From: Paraphaeosphaeria minitans
Taxonomy: Eukaryota; Ascomycota; Dothideomycetes; Pleosporales; Didymosphaeriaceae
Length of the DNA stretch: 64,000 nt
Assembly: GCA_015832175.1 (NCBI GenBank)
Contig: WJXW01000014.1
Span: 1,178,001-1,242,000 of the forward strand
Reading direction: 5' to 3'
Below the pieces are notes generated by a model, which was not told where the DNA came from, ran no database searches, and was given only the letters and a program-made list of their open reading frames with translations. The position numbers and the translations under genes were made by a program. Within the stretch, counting starts at the first letter, position 1. Each line of letters begins with the position of its first letter. Shown piece by piece: positions 21,820 to 32,814 of this stretch.

Positions 21820-23822
21820 TTAAAAGGTGACGTGGAACCTTGGATTCGTGCGGATGCTCTCGCCGCGGAGGCGGAGGAGCAGCGGCACGGGGATCAGCGC
21901 GAGCGCGATGAAGCCGAGCAGCGAGTTGCCCCAGCCCAGGCCCAGCGCGGCGAACATGTCGAGGCCGGCGAGGGGCAGGAACGCGCCGAACAGGGAGCGC
22001 AGGACCGTGTTGGCGGCGATGGCGGATGCGGCGTGCACGGTGAAGGCGTCGACCAGGTACGTTTGGATGGTCATCATGCCTGTTTTGTTCAAGTAAGCAA
22101 GTGAGTTCGCACGGCAGTAGCCGTCGCCGACGGTGAGAGGAGGGGGCCGTCGACGACGTGCATGGGGAACCCTACCTGTTAGGTTGCCGAGACCGATGAA
22201 GGCGGTCGCGATGATGGGGACGATCCAGTGCACGTGCTTGTCCGTAGTCCAGCCGTAGATGAAGATTCCGATGGGAAGCAGGATGGCGCCGGGGACGGTC
22301 AGAGGGAGCTCGAGGCGGTTCTCGGGCTTCGCGCCGCCCGGGTTGGCCTGCGCCTTTCGAACGTAGATGTCGCTCATCTGTTTTTTTTAATTAGCAACGG
22401 GGTGGCAATCAAGTCTGGAATGACTTACCTTGCCCACATATCCCATCCCGACGATGAGTCCAGCACCCATGCCTAGGTAGGCGAGGCCTGAAGAGCCGGA
22501 GGAGAAGTTGTACGTGCCCTCGAAGACGAAGGTCATGGTCGTGAAGAAAAGGTACATGATACCGTAATTGACAGAGACGTAGAGGGACATGAGGAGCACG
22601 ATGGGCGAGAAGACGAGCATCTTCATCGGGCGGACGATGCTGCGAGCAAGGATTTCGCGCGGGGGTAGTCCGCTGTCGAGTTTGGAGCGGAGGTTCATGT
22701 TTCCTGTTTCTTTCTGGAGGCGCTTGGTCTTGCGCGCGAGGAGCGTGGGGTGGTGTGTCTCGCGGCCGAAGACGTAGTGGCAGATGGCGAAGAAACCGGC
22801 GAAGATGACGATGATCCAGAACACCCAGCGCCAGCCTTTCGCTTTTACTAGAAAGCCGCCGGCCACAGGACCGAGCACGGGTCCGAGAAGAGGCCCCATG
22901 GCTAAAGTCACATGTCAGTGATTGGTGCATATTGTGAATAGGTAGTACGTACACCAAGTGGCCATGGCGCTCGCTCTTTTTTCGGTTGGAAAGGTATCTG
23001 CAATCGTGCCCCCACCGAGCGTAAGGGGTGCCGAGCCAACTATTCCTGCTAGCACTCGAAAGGCTATGAGCATGCCCATGGAGTTGCTCAGGGCACATGC
23101 TACAGTGAAGATTACGAAAAATACCTGAGGCGCGGATACCAAAGTCAGCATAGGCAAAGTAGTAGGGACTGGCATCTTGTGAATGTCTTGGACTGACAAG
23201 AAGAAGGTCATTCCTCTGTCAGAAAGACACGCACATGGCACCCCGTATTCCACTGACATTGCAAACGTTGTATATCATGAACCGCCCGTACATCTCGGAC
23301 AGGGGAGCAATGATGAGGGGGCCGATGGCGAAGCCAAGAAGGTAAATCGAGACCACGAGAGCAGCGAGGATATTCGATTCCACGCCAAAGGTCGCCATGA
23401 CTTGAGGAACACCAGGAGCGAAAAACGAGGATGCGAGTGGCCTGTGAGCGTAAGCAGTGGAAAGACGGCGTCTCGGGTGGCACATACGTGACCAACGTGA
23501 CCAGGGCCAAAATGCAGATCAAAGTCCACTTTTGACGTTCGGGCCAGTTCAAGGGATTTTCGGGATCATCTGGCCCATCCCAGTCTACTATATCAGGATC
23601 TTGCTCTGCTTCTGCTGTAGGTTCGCCTCCCAACGTTCTGTCGTCGCTGTTGGTGGATGATGCCCCGCTTTGGACGCCCTTCTCGACGTCGAGGTTTGAG
23701 GATGCGTGTGCATGATCCGAAGCAGCGTCCGCGTCGTGACCCTTCTCGTATGCATCGGCAGCATTGTCATCAAGGTTTTGGGCCTCTCGCGCGGGATTCG
23801 ACAAAGTGGCGGGAGTTGCCAT
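21820..23822 (-). CDS. Major facilitator superfamily transporter, DHA1-type drug:H+ antiporter
   Basis: Six exons are inferred on the minus strand: 23822-23488, 23441-23258, 23124-22953, 22901-22429, 22377-22176 and 22079-21820, giving 541 aa with all junctions in frame. The acidic N-terminus ends with DPENPLNWPERQKW, a hallmark of fungal DHA1 transporters. The motif APLSEMYGR marks the loop between TM2 and TM3, and LGPVLGPVAGGFL is the antiporter motif C of TM5. About twelve membrane segments can be counted. Such proteins export drugs, polyamines or metabolites across the plasma membrane in exchange for protons; the substrate cannot be told from sequence. An in-frame upstream ATG at 23849 would add nine residues. 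The gene is isolated and no biosynthetic genes neighbour it. Confidence 0.9.
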
Positions 23823-25521
23823 TTTGTACGAAGGCACTAAAAATACCATTAGCAGTTGCCATGTGGTTATCGACTGCCCACGAAGAGACGCAACGAGCAG
23901 CGCTTCAAGTCCAGGACACGCAGAAAGACATGCTTACCAGAAGTGCAAGAAAGCGACGATGTCAATGGGCGGTACAACCGAAGCCCTAGACACTAGGAAT
24001 TTCGTACAGGCTCGACAAGTGTGCTGGGATCTATATCGGCAGTGTTGCTTGAAGAAGCAGCCCCAGATTAGCAAGAAGTGTACAAAGAAGCAAACGTCGG
24101 GCAATGTCACACACAGGAGATCAGAATGGCGTTCCCAAGCGATCACTTTAAGGAATCCCGGCTACGGCGACATTGGTCCGTCGCTAAGACCGCTGCTCCT
24201 TCTGCCCTTCGCGAACCACTAAGCTTTCTCGCGATTTCTGTGAAGGCTTTCAGTCCAAGCCCCGTGTGGAAGGCTTTGGTTTCGTTTCTGGAGTTTGCTG
24301 TGCTTTGATTGGTGTAGCATCGCGAAGGACTGTGTAAGCGTACGCTCGGAGGTAAGGGTGCGGAGTACGCGGCGGAGGGTCGGATGTTGGAAGAACGGAG
24401 CGGAGGGTGGCGCTAATTGTTGAAGGCAGGCAGCATGTCTCCTGCCTCCACACAGATTGGAGGGTGGCGCTAATGGAAGGCATCATGTCTCCTCTCTTTC
24501 ACACAGATCGGAGGGTGAGAAGCGTGGACAAAAGGAAGGGACAGCGCCCTTTGCCCTTCGTTTCAAGTCGTGATCGATGGTTGCGACACTGGGTTTGGGT
24601 AAGTGTCGGGTACCGGTATGGCGTCTGTGGGTGGTGCGCGCAGATTGCAGATCGTACCAGCAACACGTGTAGCGGGGGGCAACTAGCTGCCATCTCGACT
24701 GCAGTCCATTTCCTGCGTTTTCATAGTGCGGCCGGTGGAGAGATGCTGACCAGAGTCCAGTGCCTCCATGTCCTCCAGCCCGGGCTTCAGGGGCTGGCTC
24801 CGTGCTTTGGTTTACACCGGGCTTCAGGGGTTGACTAGGTGGTTTGTTTTATTGAAGAAAACCGTGTTGATACTTGATGGTTGACCACAGCGCGACTTCA
24901 ATTTTGATGCATCTCGACCTTAGGGTAGGTGTACGTTTGAGCTGACGCCGTTGGACCTCACCCGAGACACGTCGACGTTCACGTGACCGTCGACAAGCCC
25001 GGAAATATCATGTACATTGTGCGTACATGTCTGTACATGGAGCTAGATGGACTTTGTTGGACATGACAGGGGAGTCAGGAGTCGCAATCTTTGTATTTTT
25101 GCGATGGTAACGAGAGTAGCCGCATGTGCGAACACTTATTAGGAGCCTGGTATGATGATGTTCAGGTCAGAGACCCATAGACCGCTACGTCCATCACCAT
25201 TTTAGATGTCACTTGGAATCAGGCATCAGGCATCATGGAACAAGAAGCAAGGAGAAGATGCATCATGATTCCGCATTTCCGGGGGCCAATGGTCCAGAGC
25301 GCATGCGTGTAAGTGGGAAAAGATTCAATGCCTTGGGTGAGTCTGGATGAGCATGGAGCTTGAGACGGAATGGTATTTCAGAAGCCAATATAATGCTCAC
25401 TACCGCGCCTCTACCATGAAGAAGATTCCCATAGAATGCATAAGACCGGGCCACGCCTGGGCCTTTTCCGTGTCGGTATCGTCGCTCATATCCACTGTAT
25501 CATCACCACGGCGCCGACCAT
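23823..25521. other. Intergenic DNA between the MFS gene and RPS28
   Basis: No gene is recognised. It includes the promoter of the MFS gene at its left. An imperfect duplication of about 60 bp (GGAGGGTGGCGCTAAT at about 24401 and 24460, each followed by CATGTCTCCT and CACACAGAT) occurs, as does a short repeat of CCGGGCTTCAGGGG (about 24779 and 24816). ORFs present are short and overlapping. Confidence 0.5.
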
Positions 25522-25848
25522 TTACCGCAGCCTCCTGGCCTCACGCTCAGACTCGAGCAAGCACAGGATGTCGTTCTCGCGGACTGTCTTCAGTCAGCAT
25601 GATATTCCTGCGGCGAGGTGCCAGCATGTGCGTACCGGGGCCCTTGACGTTGCGGATGATGCTTCGGGTCGTGTCGTCCATGAACTCGACGCGGCACTGG
25701 GTAACACCACCACGGGAGCCTGCCCAAGGTCAGAATTCCATCCTCGTGTAGTTGCTGTCCATTATTGTGCATCCGCAGACGACGTACCGGTGCGGCCGAG
25801 AACGCGGGTGACCTTGACGAGCTTGACGGGGACCTTGGCGGTATCCAT
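25522..25848 (-). CDS. RPS28: 40S ribosomal protein S28 (eS28)
   Basis: Three exons are inferred on the minus strand: 25848-25788, 25719-25636 and 25583-25522 (introns 68 and 52 bp). They encode 68 aa, the standard length. The protein starts [20 protein letters not shown] and ends SEREARRLR, with [20 protein letters not shown] in the middle, all strongly conserved in eS28. It sits on the head of the 40S subunit near the mRNA exit site. A possible 5'-leader intron (26040-25858: GTGAGT, CTGCTGAC branch point, GCGCAG) ends nine bases before the ATG, a common layout in fungal ribosomal protein genes. HIS1 is divergent, with starts 605 bp apart. Confidence 0.97.
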
Positions 25849-26453
25849 TGTGGTAGACTGCGCGGGTCAGCAGTTGCGGGCAGTTGCGGAGGGAGGCAGC
25901 GTGCTGCGATGGCGGGCGTACTGTGTGAAGTCGTGCGACGGGTGGGTTGTCGGGGTCCGGGTGTGGTGTTGAGCGTGCAGGTGACTTTCCAGCGACGACG
26001 AGTGTCCAGGTCAAAATCAAAGTGTGCGAAGCGAACTCACCGCCCGGCGCACCGCTAGTCCGGAAAGGGCGACTAGCGGGCTTTGGCGGGGTGGTGACGG
26101 GCGTCGTCATGATTGGCGCGCGCCCGCCAGATTTCAGAGCAAAGAGGCTCCGCGATACCGGCGCAATGCGCTCCTCCGTACACACCAACACGACAAATCT
26201 GCACATCGGTCCCACCCACGCCCACACACGTCCACCCTCTGCATCCACCCTGCTACTCCGTCCTCAGTCCCCGCTCACCCAATCACCTCTCTCGACGTGG
26301 GCACTCGTTGCACGTCTGCATCGCCAGCAATCTAGGCTAGCAGACCTTGACGCCGCGGCCTTCGCCGACGTGCCCCAGAGTGAAGCACGGGATAAGAACC
26401 ATGGAGTTTGTCAGTTCGTACGTCGCCCCCAGACCTGCACTTGTCCCTCCACC
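25849..26453. promoter_or_regulatory. Divergent RPS28/HIS1 promoter region
   Basis: The starts of the two genes are 605 bp apart and point outward. The left third probably holds the 5'-leader intron of RPS28. The right part is C-rich and contains an upstream ATG at 26401 in the likely HIS1 leader, which could matter for translational control. I see no clear Gcn4/CpcA site (TGACTCA). Confidence 0.45.
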
Positions 26454-27716
26454 ATGCCTTCCGCGGATCCTTCCAACGGTGTCAATGGCGTCAACGACCA
26501 GGAGCGTCCGGCCTTGCGGCAGCGCATGGGCAGCAGGAGTCTTCCCTTTATGACTGACATGCTCGGAAACAGTCTGAACGATCGCCTGTTGTTTGCGGTC
26601 CCCAAGAGTACGTTCCCTCTTCCAACCCACTTGGTCGCACCCTGCATTACCCCTCCGGCAAACGCAACACAGCAGCACATGGATCGACCCTTCCGCTCCC
26701 TCGTGCCCGCAGCATCATGCTGCCAATTGTCTGCATCCTGAACGTCCCGCGGTAACCCATTGCGATGCGCAAGAGCACTGCCGAGGTCGTGATTGTAGTT
26801 CTGACTCCTGCTAGAGGGCCGACTCAACCAGGCGTGCCTGGACCTGCTCCACGGCTCAGACATCCAGTTTCACCGTCACTCGCGCCTCGATATCGCCCTC
26901 GTTAAGAACCTCCCACTCGCTCTCATCTTCTTGCCTGCTGCCGACATCCCCACGTTCGTAGGAGAAGGGAGAGTCGACCTTGGGATCACCGGAAGAGACC
27001 AGGTCGCAGAACATGCATGCGCTGAGCCGCCCACGGCCACTACTGGCGTGGTAGAGGTCATGGATCTTGACTTTGGAAGATGCAAGCTGCAGGTTCAGGT
27101 GCCTCAGAAGGGCGACCTGACCAAGCCAGAAGACCTGATCGGAAAGAACGTCGTCACAAGCTTCACCAACCTCACGGAGCAATACTTTAGGAAGCTGGAG
27201 GCACAGCACGCTGGCGATGCGACCAATGGTGACGCGACTGGCGAGAAGACCAAGCTGAAGACGAAAATCAAGTACGTTGGCGGAAGTGTCGAGGCCGCCT
27301 GCGCCCTTGGCGTTGCAGATGGTATTGTCGACCTCGTTGAGTCAGGAGAAACTATGCGCGCCGCAGGACTCCATGCTATTTCTACTGTCGTCGACACGAG
27401 TGCCATTCTGATCAAGTCAAAACACCCCTCAGACACCAAGCTGGTGGATCTCATCACTGCTAGGATAAAGGGTGTCATCACTGCGCAGAGATATGTCCTT
27501 TGCACCTACAACGTCGAACGAAGCAAGCTCGCAATCGCGTCCAAAATTACTCCGGGCAAGCGCGCGCCGACAGTGAATTCCCTCGAGGAGGACGGATGGG
27601 TTGCAGTTTCCGTCATGGTAGAGCGAAAGCAGATCGCCATCGTCATGGACAAGCTCACCGAGGCCGGAGCCTGCGACATCCTCGTGACGAAAATCGAAAA
27701 CGCTCGCGCCCAGTAA
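26454..27716 (+). CDS. HIS1: ATP phosphoribosyltransferase (first step of histidine synthesis)
   Basis: Two exons are inferred: 26454-26607 and 26815-27716, with a 207-bp intron (GTACGT...GCTAG), giving 351 aa. The enzyme joins ATP and PRPP to form phosphoribosyl-ATP (EC 2.4.2.17). The catalytic part shows LLFAVPKKGRLNQACLDLL across the splice junction, then GEGRVDLGITGRDQV, GGSVEAACALGVADGIVDLV and SGETMRAAGL. The C-terminal regulatory HisG domain (VAVSVMVERKQIAIVMDKL, about residues 310-330) indicates the long, histidine-inhibited hexameric form. An insert of about 15 residues (HAGDATNGDATGEKTK) near residue 175 lengthens the protein compared with yeast. The N-terminal 25 residues are not conserved. 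Confidence 0.96.
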
Positions 27717-30005
27717 GGCAAAGACGAAAGGGTAGCTGTAGCGGGAGTTGGAGGATGCAGTCTGGGCCGAGGAGCTGACTGAGGGTTGCACCACGAAACT
27801 AACGTTGAACGAACTCTAGGTACTTGGGATTGGCATACACCTTTTTAGAATATCTTGAATTTACGAGAAGAGATGAAGGCAACGGCGCTTACCGTCGTTG
27901 CAGGGGATAGAATGCGCGATCAAATCAAGTCTTCACCACTACATCCGCGTACGCTCATCTCAGATTGATAGAGAGTGCAGTGAGATCGAGAAGGAGCTTC
28001 TACTCGAGTTGTCAAGGTGCCTTCGAGCCGGAGAGGGCGTCCTTTGGAGGCCCATGTACCTTCTTAACGAAAAGTTTCCTGTGCCCACTCTGACCTGCTG
28101 GACTTATTCGCTACCGCTCGAGTTCGTTACGATCCCACTGGGTTGAGTCTTGACCAATCTGGAATGATGATGAGAGCGATGAGTAGAGTGATGAGGAGAG
28201 TGATCACTTATAACAAGAGTGATGACAAGAATCACAAGACAAGTGATGACGAACCCTTATGTGAACGAGGTCCTCGGCTTCGTCCAGGAGTAGATCAACG
28301 CGCATCCCCTCCACTTTGCCTTTCGTGTGTTGTCAACGACCATATACCCCCAGGATATCGATCTTCTATAAGGAGCTTCGTATGAGCGATAAGCACTGGT
28401 GGCGTATGTGCTAAGGCTAATGCGTCTCCGCCCGCTGAGTGGTACTCCAACATGGCGACGGGGCGATGGCAGGGAAAGACGTATTCCAAGCGGAAGCTAG
28501 GGAAGTCATAGAGGCCAACAACGATGGCATAGAGGTCAAAATACTCAACCTCACGCCTCATGGCATCTGTCTTCGTAGGAACAGTTTCGGGTCCTGTATG
28601 TGATTGCTCGTGCGAATGCGTAGTGGTCTTCGACAGTCGAGCCCCAGCTCACGACCTTGTGTGTTTTTGGCGAGTAATTCAATCGATCCTTGAAGAATTC
28701 GATGGCTGGCAGCATGAGGTATTTGCTCGTGAGCATGTCGTTTCTGCCCCGGAGTCGCAAAGGCAACTTTGTCTGTATCTGCTCGTTCAGGGCCCGAGTT
28801 GGAAGAAGATAGTCCACCATGCTCTCAAATTCAAACTTCTGTGTCAACATCGGCGATGCCTATCTTGGTTGGTAGACAACACTATGTGCCTTACCCCAGC
28901 AAGTGCTTAGTGTCGAGGGTGAGAAAACAGTAGATCTGATGTGCGACGTGAAGCTGTTCTATAGTTTGCTAGATGGCAGGCCCTGTGGGAAGCTCAGGCT
29001 TCAGCTTCAGTTCTTGACCCTTTAGCGGTAGAACGCCTGACATCGTCGCCCCTTTGATCTGCCGAAATTAAGCCAGCCGATCGGCGACCATATCATGGCA
29101 ATGGTATGCTGATATGATATTTGACGGGAGAGGGCAGGTGGAACTGAATGCGCAAGACGACCTGCTGTTTATGGGTACAGATGCGATTTGATACCACCAT
29201 TCGTATCCTTTGCGACTAAGTGGTTTATCTCTCTAGGAGCCGGGCCACTTTATCTCCTGTTGATGGTCCGCAAACTAATTTTGCGAAGCACGCGCCTTGG
29301 AGTCTTCAAACGATAGTACTTCGTGGGGTTCGTTGGGCTCATTGAGCGACTCGCCTGATGGAAAGACGTCGTTAGATGCGCTATGCAGGTGCTGGTTGCA
29401 TCATCTCTCTTGTAGCCCTGGCTCTTAAGCTCGAGGTCTTGCAGCACACTCTTTTGATGATACACGAATCTATGCCCACTCGCTGCAACTGTTGGTGGGC
29501 CCAGCCGGAGCATACCTTCGCCAGCGTGACAACTGGGGCGGCATTGAGCAGAAGTTGTCCAAGATATCTGAACTGGGTGAGAATCTTCAAATAAGGCAGC
29601 TTCTCCGGAAGGCCGTTGCGATCAGAATTCGCTGGAAGATCTGGTAAAAGGTGTGACAAAGGGGTTGTTGGATCGACGACTGCCTAGGTGCAACTTAGGT
29701 CTAGACGCACGATGAGCCAAGTAGCATATGTGAGAATTTACCTGAACACCGATGTTGTTCGTAAAAAAAACTGTTTCCGTCAGGCCGATGCTTCAGATGC
29801 AATGGGTCTCAATGACGTTCCGACGCGCTGTGATCGAGGGTTAATTAGCGATCACGTGACTCTGATATTCCCGCCGACGCTCCGCATCAGACCACCAAAA
29901 ATGTCTAAACTCCGGTATCGTATATCATGGCGTCTGACACTAGCCTTAATGTGACCCATTACCTTCCAAATTCATGCCGGGGTTGTGAGCTCGACTCGAT
30001 CGACC
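27717..30005. other. Gene-poor 2.3-kb segment between HIS1 and HSP30
   Basis: No gene is recognised. At 28160-28255 there is an imperfect GATGA/AGTGATGA repeat. Minus-strand ORFs at 28295-28561, 28551-28850 and 29381-29659 are protein-like in composition but have no recognised motif. They could be a decayed gene or chance. The right end contains the promoter of HSP30. Confidence 0.4.
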
Positions 30006-30035
30006 CTTCTCGAAACTCTCCGAAGCTTCCCCGAG
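30006..30035 (+). promoter_or_regulatory. Heat-shock element (HSF1 site), six 5-bp units
   Basis: The segment reads as consecutive pentamers cTTCt cGAAa cTCTc cGAAg cTTCc cCGAg. Four match nTTCn/nGAAn exactly and two imperfectly, in correct 5-bp phase. It lies 258 bp upstream of the HSP30 start codon, and a TATA-like ATATATA follows at about 30145-30152. Heat-shock factor trimers bind such arrays. Confidence 0.75.
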
Positions 30036-30292
30036 TATCCTCACTTTCTGTCACACCACTGCAACGAAATTACTAGAAAACCCGAGGCTCATCGAGAAAT
30101 AACATGTAGCGTCATGATGACATCCTACGCAGCCTATCCTCAAATATATATACCTCCATATCATCCTCTGTAAACTCATCACCAGAACCACAGAAACTCA
30201 AGCCTTTCGTGCAATCACTGCGCACTACCGTCCACCAAATTCCATACCGGCTCAATCGCATTCATCAGCAAAATTTCTCGGCCACACTAGTA

Positions 30293-30892
30293 ATGTCTCT
30301 CTTCCCACGCTTCACCCAGGAGTTTGCTCCGCTTTTCCGCCTCATGGATGATTACGACCGCCGCGTCTTCCGTCCAGACTTCGAAAACCAATCCCGCTCC
30401 ATTAAGGCCTTCACCCCCAAGTTTGACGTAAAGGAAGTTGAAGACGCCTACGAGTTGCATGGCGAGTTCCCGGGCATCGACCAGAAAGACATCAACATCG
30501 AGTGGACGGACTCTCACACGCTCACCGTGTCGGGACGCCACGAGACAGTGAGGGAGGAGGGCGATCTATCTACTGCCGCTATAGAAGGTGCCCCTGCAAA
30601 AGAAAAACAGCCGTCTGTTGAAGAAGAAGACACCCAAGGCAAATCCGTTACGCCTACCCCTGAGGATGGCCAGCAAATTACCAAGCAGGGCAGTCAGGAG
30701 GTCGCGACGAAAGAAGCACCGAAACACAGATACTGGGTGAGCGAGCGCTCGGTGGGCGAGTTCCATCGCAGCTTCAGCTTCCCACAGCGTGTGGACCAGG
30801 AGGCTGTCAAGGCGAGCCTGAAGAACGGCATCCTCTCCATTCTTGTTCCAAAGGCGAAGGCATCGCAGCCGAGGAAGGTCACTATTGAGTAA
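30293..30892 (+). CDS. HSP30: Small heat-shock protein, Hsp20/alpha-crystallin family (Hsp30-like)
   Basis: A single exon encodes 199 aa. The protein begins MSLFPRFTQEFAPLFRLMDDYD, the usual start of filamentous-fungal Hsp30. The alpha-crystallin domain begins at about residue 40 (KFDVKEVEDAYELHGEFPGI) and ends with VKASLKNGILSILVPK near the C-terminus (the conserved A.l.nGvL motif). A charged insert of about 60 residues (roughly 95-150) splits the domain, common in fungal Hsp30. An in-frame ATG at 30209 would add 28 residues; I prefer 30293 from family fit. The heat-shock element and TATA box upstream predict strong heat induction. It acts as an ATP-independent holdase in the cytosol. Confidence 0.93.
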   Translation: MSLFPRFTQEFAPLFRLMDDYDRRVFRPDFENQSRSIKAFTPKFDVKEVEDAYELHGEFPGIDQKDINIEWTDSHTLTVSGRHETVREEGDLSTAAIEGAPAKEKQPSVEEEDTQGKSVTPTPEDGQQITKQGSQEVATKEAPKHRYWVSERSVGEFHRSFSFPQRVDQEAVKASLKNGILSILVPKAKASQPRKVTIE

Positions 30893-31248
30893 GCGGGTAC
30901 TTCAAATGATGCTCACTCATCTTCAGAAGCAAGCAAGCCTGCATCAACGCTTTTGGATGACCACATGCCCGATCGACGAATAACAAACTTACCCGCACTC
31001 CTTCAGCATTAATCTGATTTTTCCAACGGTCTAATATGAGTATGGCGTTATATACTTTTCATCCCTTCGGACAAACTGCAGTCTTTTCGATGGGAATCGT
31101 GGAGTTAGTAATCACTGATTGAGCTGTAAATACTTTACTATGATTTTCCTAATTATGATCTTTTCAATAGACTTTCGCTTCAATTGTTCCTGTGCGATGC
31201 CTCCACTGTTGAACTTCACATCTTTCAGACCAACACCTCAGTCTCTCA
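30893..31248. other. Convergent 3' region of HSP30 and the nitronate monooxygenase gene
   Basis: This AT-richer 356-bp spacer must carry both polyadenylation regions. I see no gene in it. Confidence 0.5.
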
Positions 31249-32424
31249 TCAGTGTCCTGCAATCAAACCACCCTGCAACCCCTCTAGCACAGCCTTCGTG
31301 CCATCCCTGACCTCCCGCACAATATCGCCTGCCGGTTCAACATCTCTCACAAGCCCCACTCCGCTCCCAGCATACGTCGTCATCCGCGCATCAACTCCCC
31401 AGCCTGCATCGCCTTTCTTCATTTCTTCTTCATACAACTTCTTGTTCTCCTCTTCATCCATGCCAGCCATCGCATCCATATAGCTCTTATTGATCACACC
31501 CCGCGCGTTGTGCGTCTCCGACCATCCCGTGGTGCCCCGCAGGTCATCATAGACCCTGGATCTCGCGGTGGACTGCCCTCCGTCGCTAGCCCGGAGTATC
31601 TCATCCCTGTACCCCTTCGATATATTTGCTTCAGGACTGGCCAGAAACCGCGTTCCCAGAACAACACCCGAGGCTCCGAGTGCAAGAGCGGCAGCCGCGC
31701 CGCGAGCGTCTACTATCCCGCCCGCCGCTGTGAGAATGGGTGGAGGAAACCCCTCTTCTTTGCACATGCCATGAACAATATCGGACACTTCGGGCAATAG
31801 GGTGATGAGGCTCGCGCCTTGGACTAGGCCATGGCCTCCTGCATCGGTGCCTTGGACGACGAGGACATCAGGTCTTACGGCATGCACCACTTCGACCGCT
31901 TCTCTCACGCTGCCGATTTGCACCCAAATCTTTGTACGCGGGGACACTTTCCGTGTTTGAACAGTCCACTCGCATAATGACGAGATGGACGTAGGCGCGA
32001 AGAACCACACCGCAGCTGGTCGGTACTGAGCTATCAGAGGGACGGCTGTATCCAGGTCGGCACCCCAGTTAATGAAACCTACGCCGATGGGCATAACGTG
32101 TTGCTCTGTCTTGATTTTGGACTCGTCAATCAGCTTGGCTGCGGCCTGTAGATCTGTGGACAGATTCGAAGTGTCTGTCCCGACGCCAATGAAGCCTAAG
32201 CCGCCTGCAGAATGTTGTTACATGAATTCAAAAGTAGTTCTGAATGATGAGCAGGGCTGCAGTAAGTGGCGAGAAATAGCAAGGAAAGATGAAAGGTGAC
32301 GATTACCTGCTTTGGAAATCTCAACAGCCATGTCTGCCAGCGCTATAAGGCGCATCGGCGCACCTACTACGAGGGGTGTTTGTATCCATAGGTAGTCTTC
32401 CCTGAGCCGTTGTGCACCCTCCAT
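31249..32424 (-). CDS. Nitronate monooxygenase (2-nitropropane dioxygenase-type FMN enzyme)
   Basis: Two exons are inferred on the minus strand: 32424-32307 and 32204-31249, with a 102-bp intron, giving 357 aa. The TIM-barrel flavoenzyme oxidises nitronates with O2. Visible family features are TPLVVGAPMRLIALADMAVE at the N-terminus (FMN-binding first strand), GGLGFIGVGTD across the splice junction, VVQGTDAGGHG (containing the catalytic His region), PILTAAGGI and ALGASGVVLGTRFLASPEA (phosphate-binding end). Length is normal. The physiological role in fungi is probably detoxification of propionate 3-nitronate or nitroalkanes; that is family knowledge, not visible here. Confidence 0.93.
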
Positions 32425-32814
32425 GACCTCGCCGAGCTGTCAAATGTGTCTTTTAATCGTCAATTTCGGTCAAGGTATCTGGAATATCAAAATCAATGGC
32501 GCGAAGTTGTGTTATTCGGCGATTTCGTAAATTGTAGGCAGCAAATCTGTGAGTGATGTGCGAGCGTGGCTGTCTCGATGTGAGGGATGATGCTTCTCCT
32601 CGGCCTAGTTCGGATTGCCGAAAGAGGACATATGGCGCGCTTGCGTCGGAAGATGTTCCGGGGTTTCTTGATTCCGTTGGCATATCATGAACGAATATTG
32701 CACTCGCTCATACTTGCTCAAACAACGTTACGTCTTTACAGATTTACATACATACCGCTTCTATAGTATTGTACAAATGCGCTTTCTGCTCTCGACGCGT
32801 TAAAATCGTACATA
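32425..32814. other. Region upstream of the nitronate monooxygenase gene
   Basis: A 76-codon minus-strand ORF (32683-32453) lies just upstream of the gene in the same direction but is not recognised and could be an upstream ORF or chance. The segment also contains the 3' end of MRPS29. Confidence 0.4.

Noticed and set aside
21820..23822. Secondary-metabolite cluster around the MFS transporter
   Set aside because: No PKS, NRPS, terpene cyclase or tailoring enzyme nearby; neighbours are ATG1 and RPS28.
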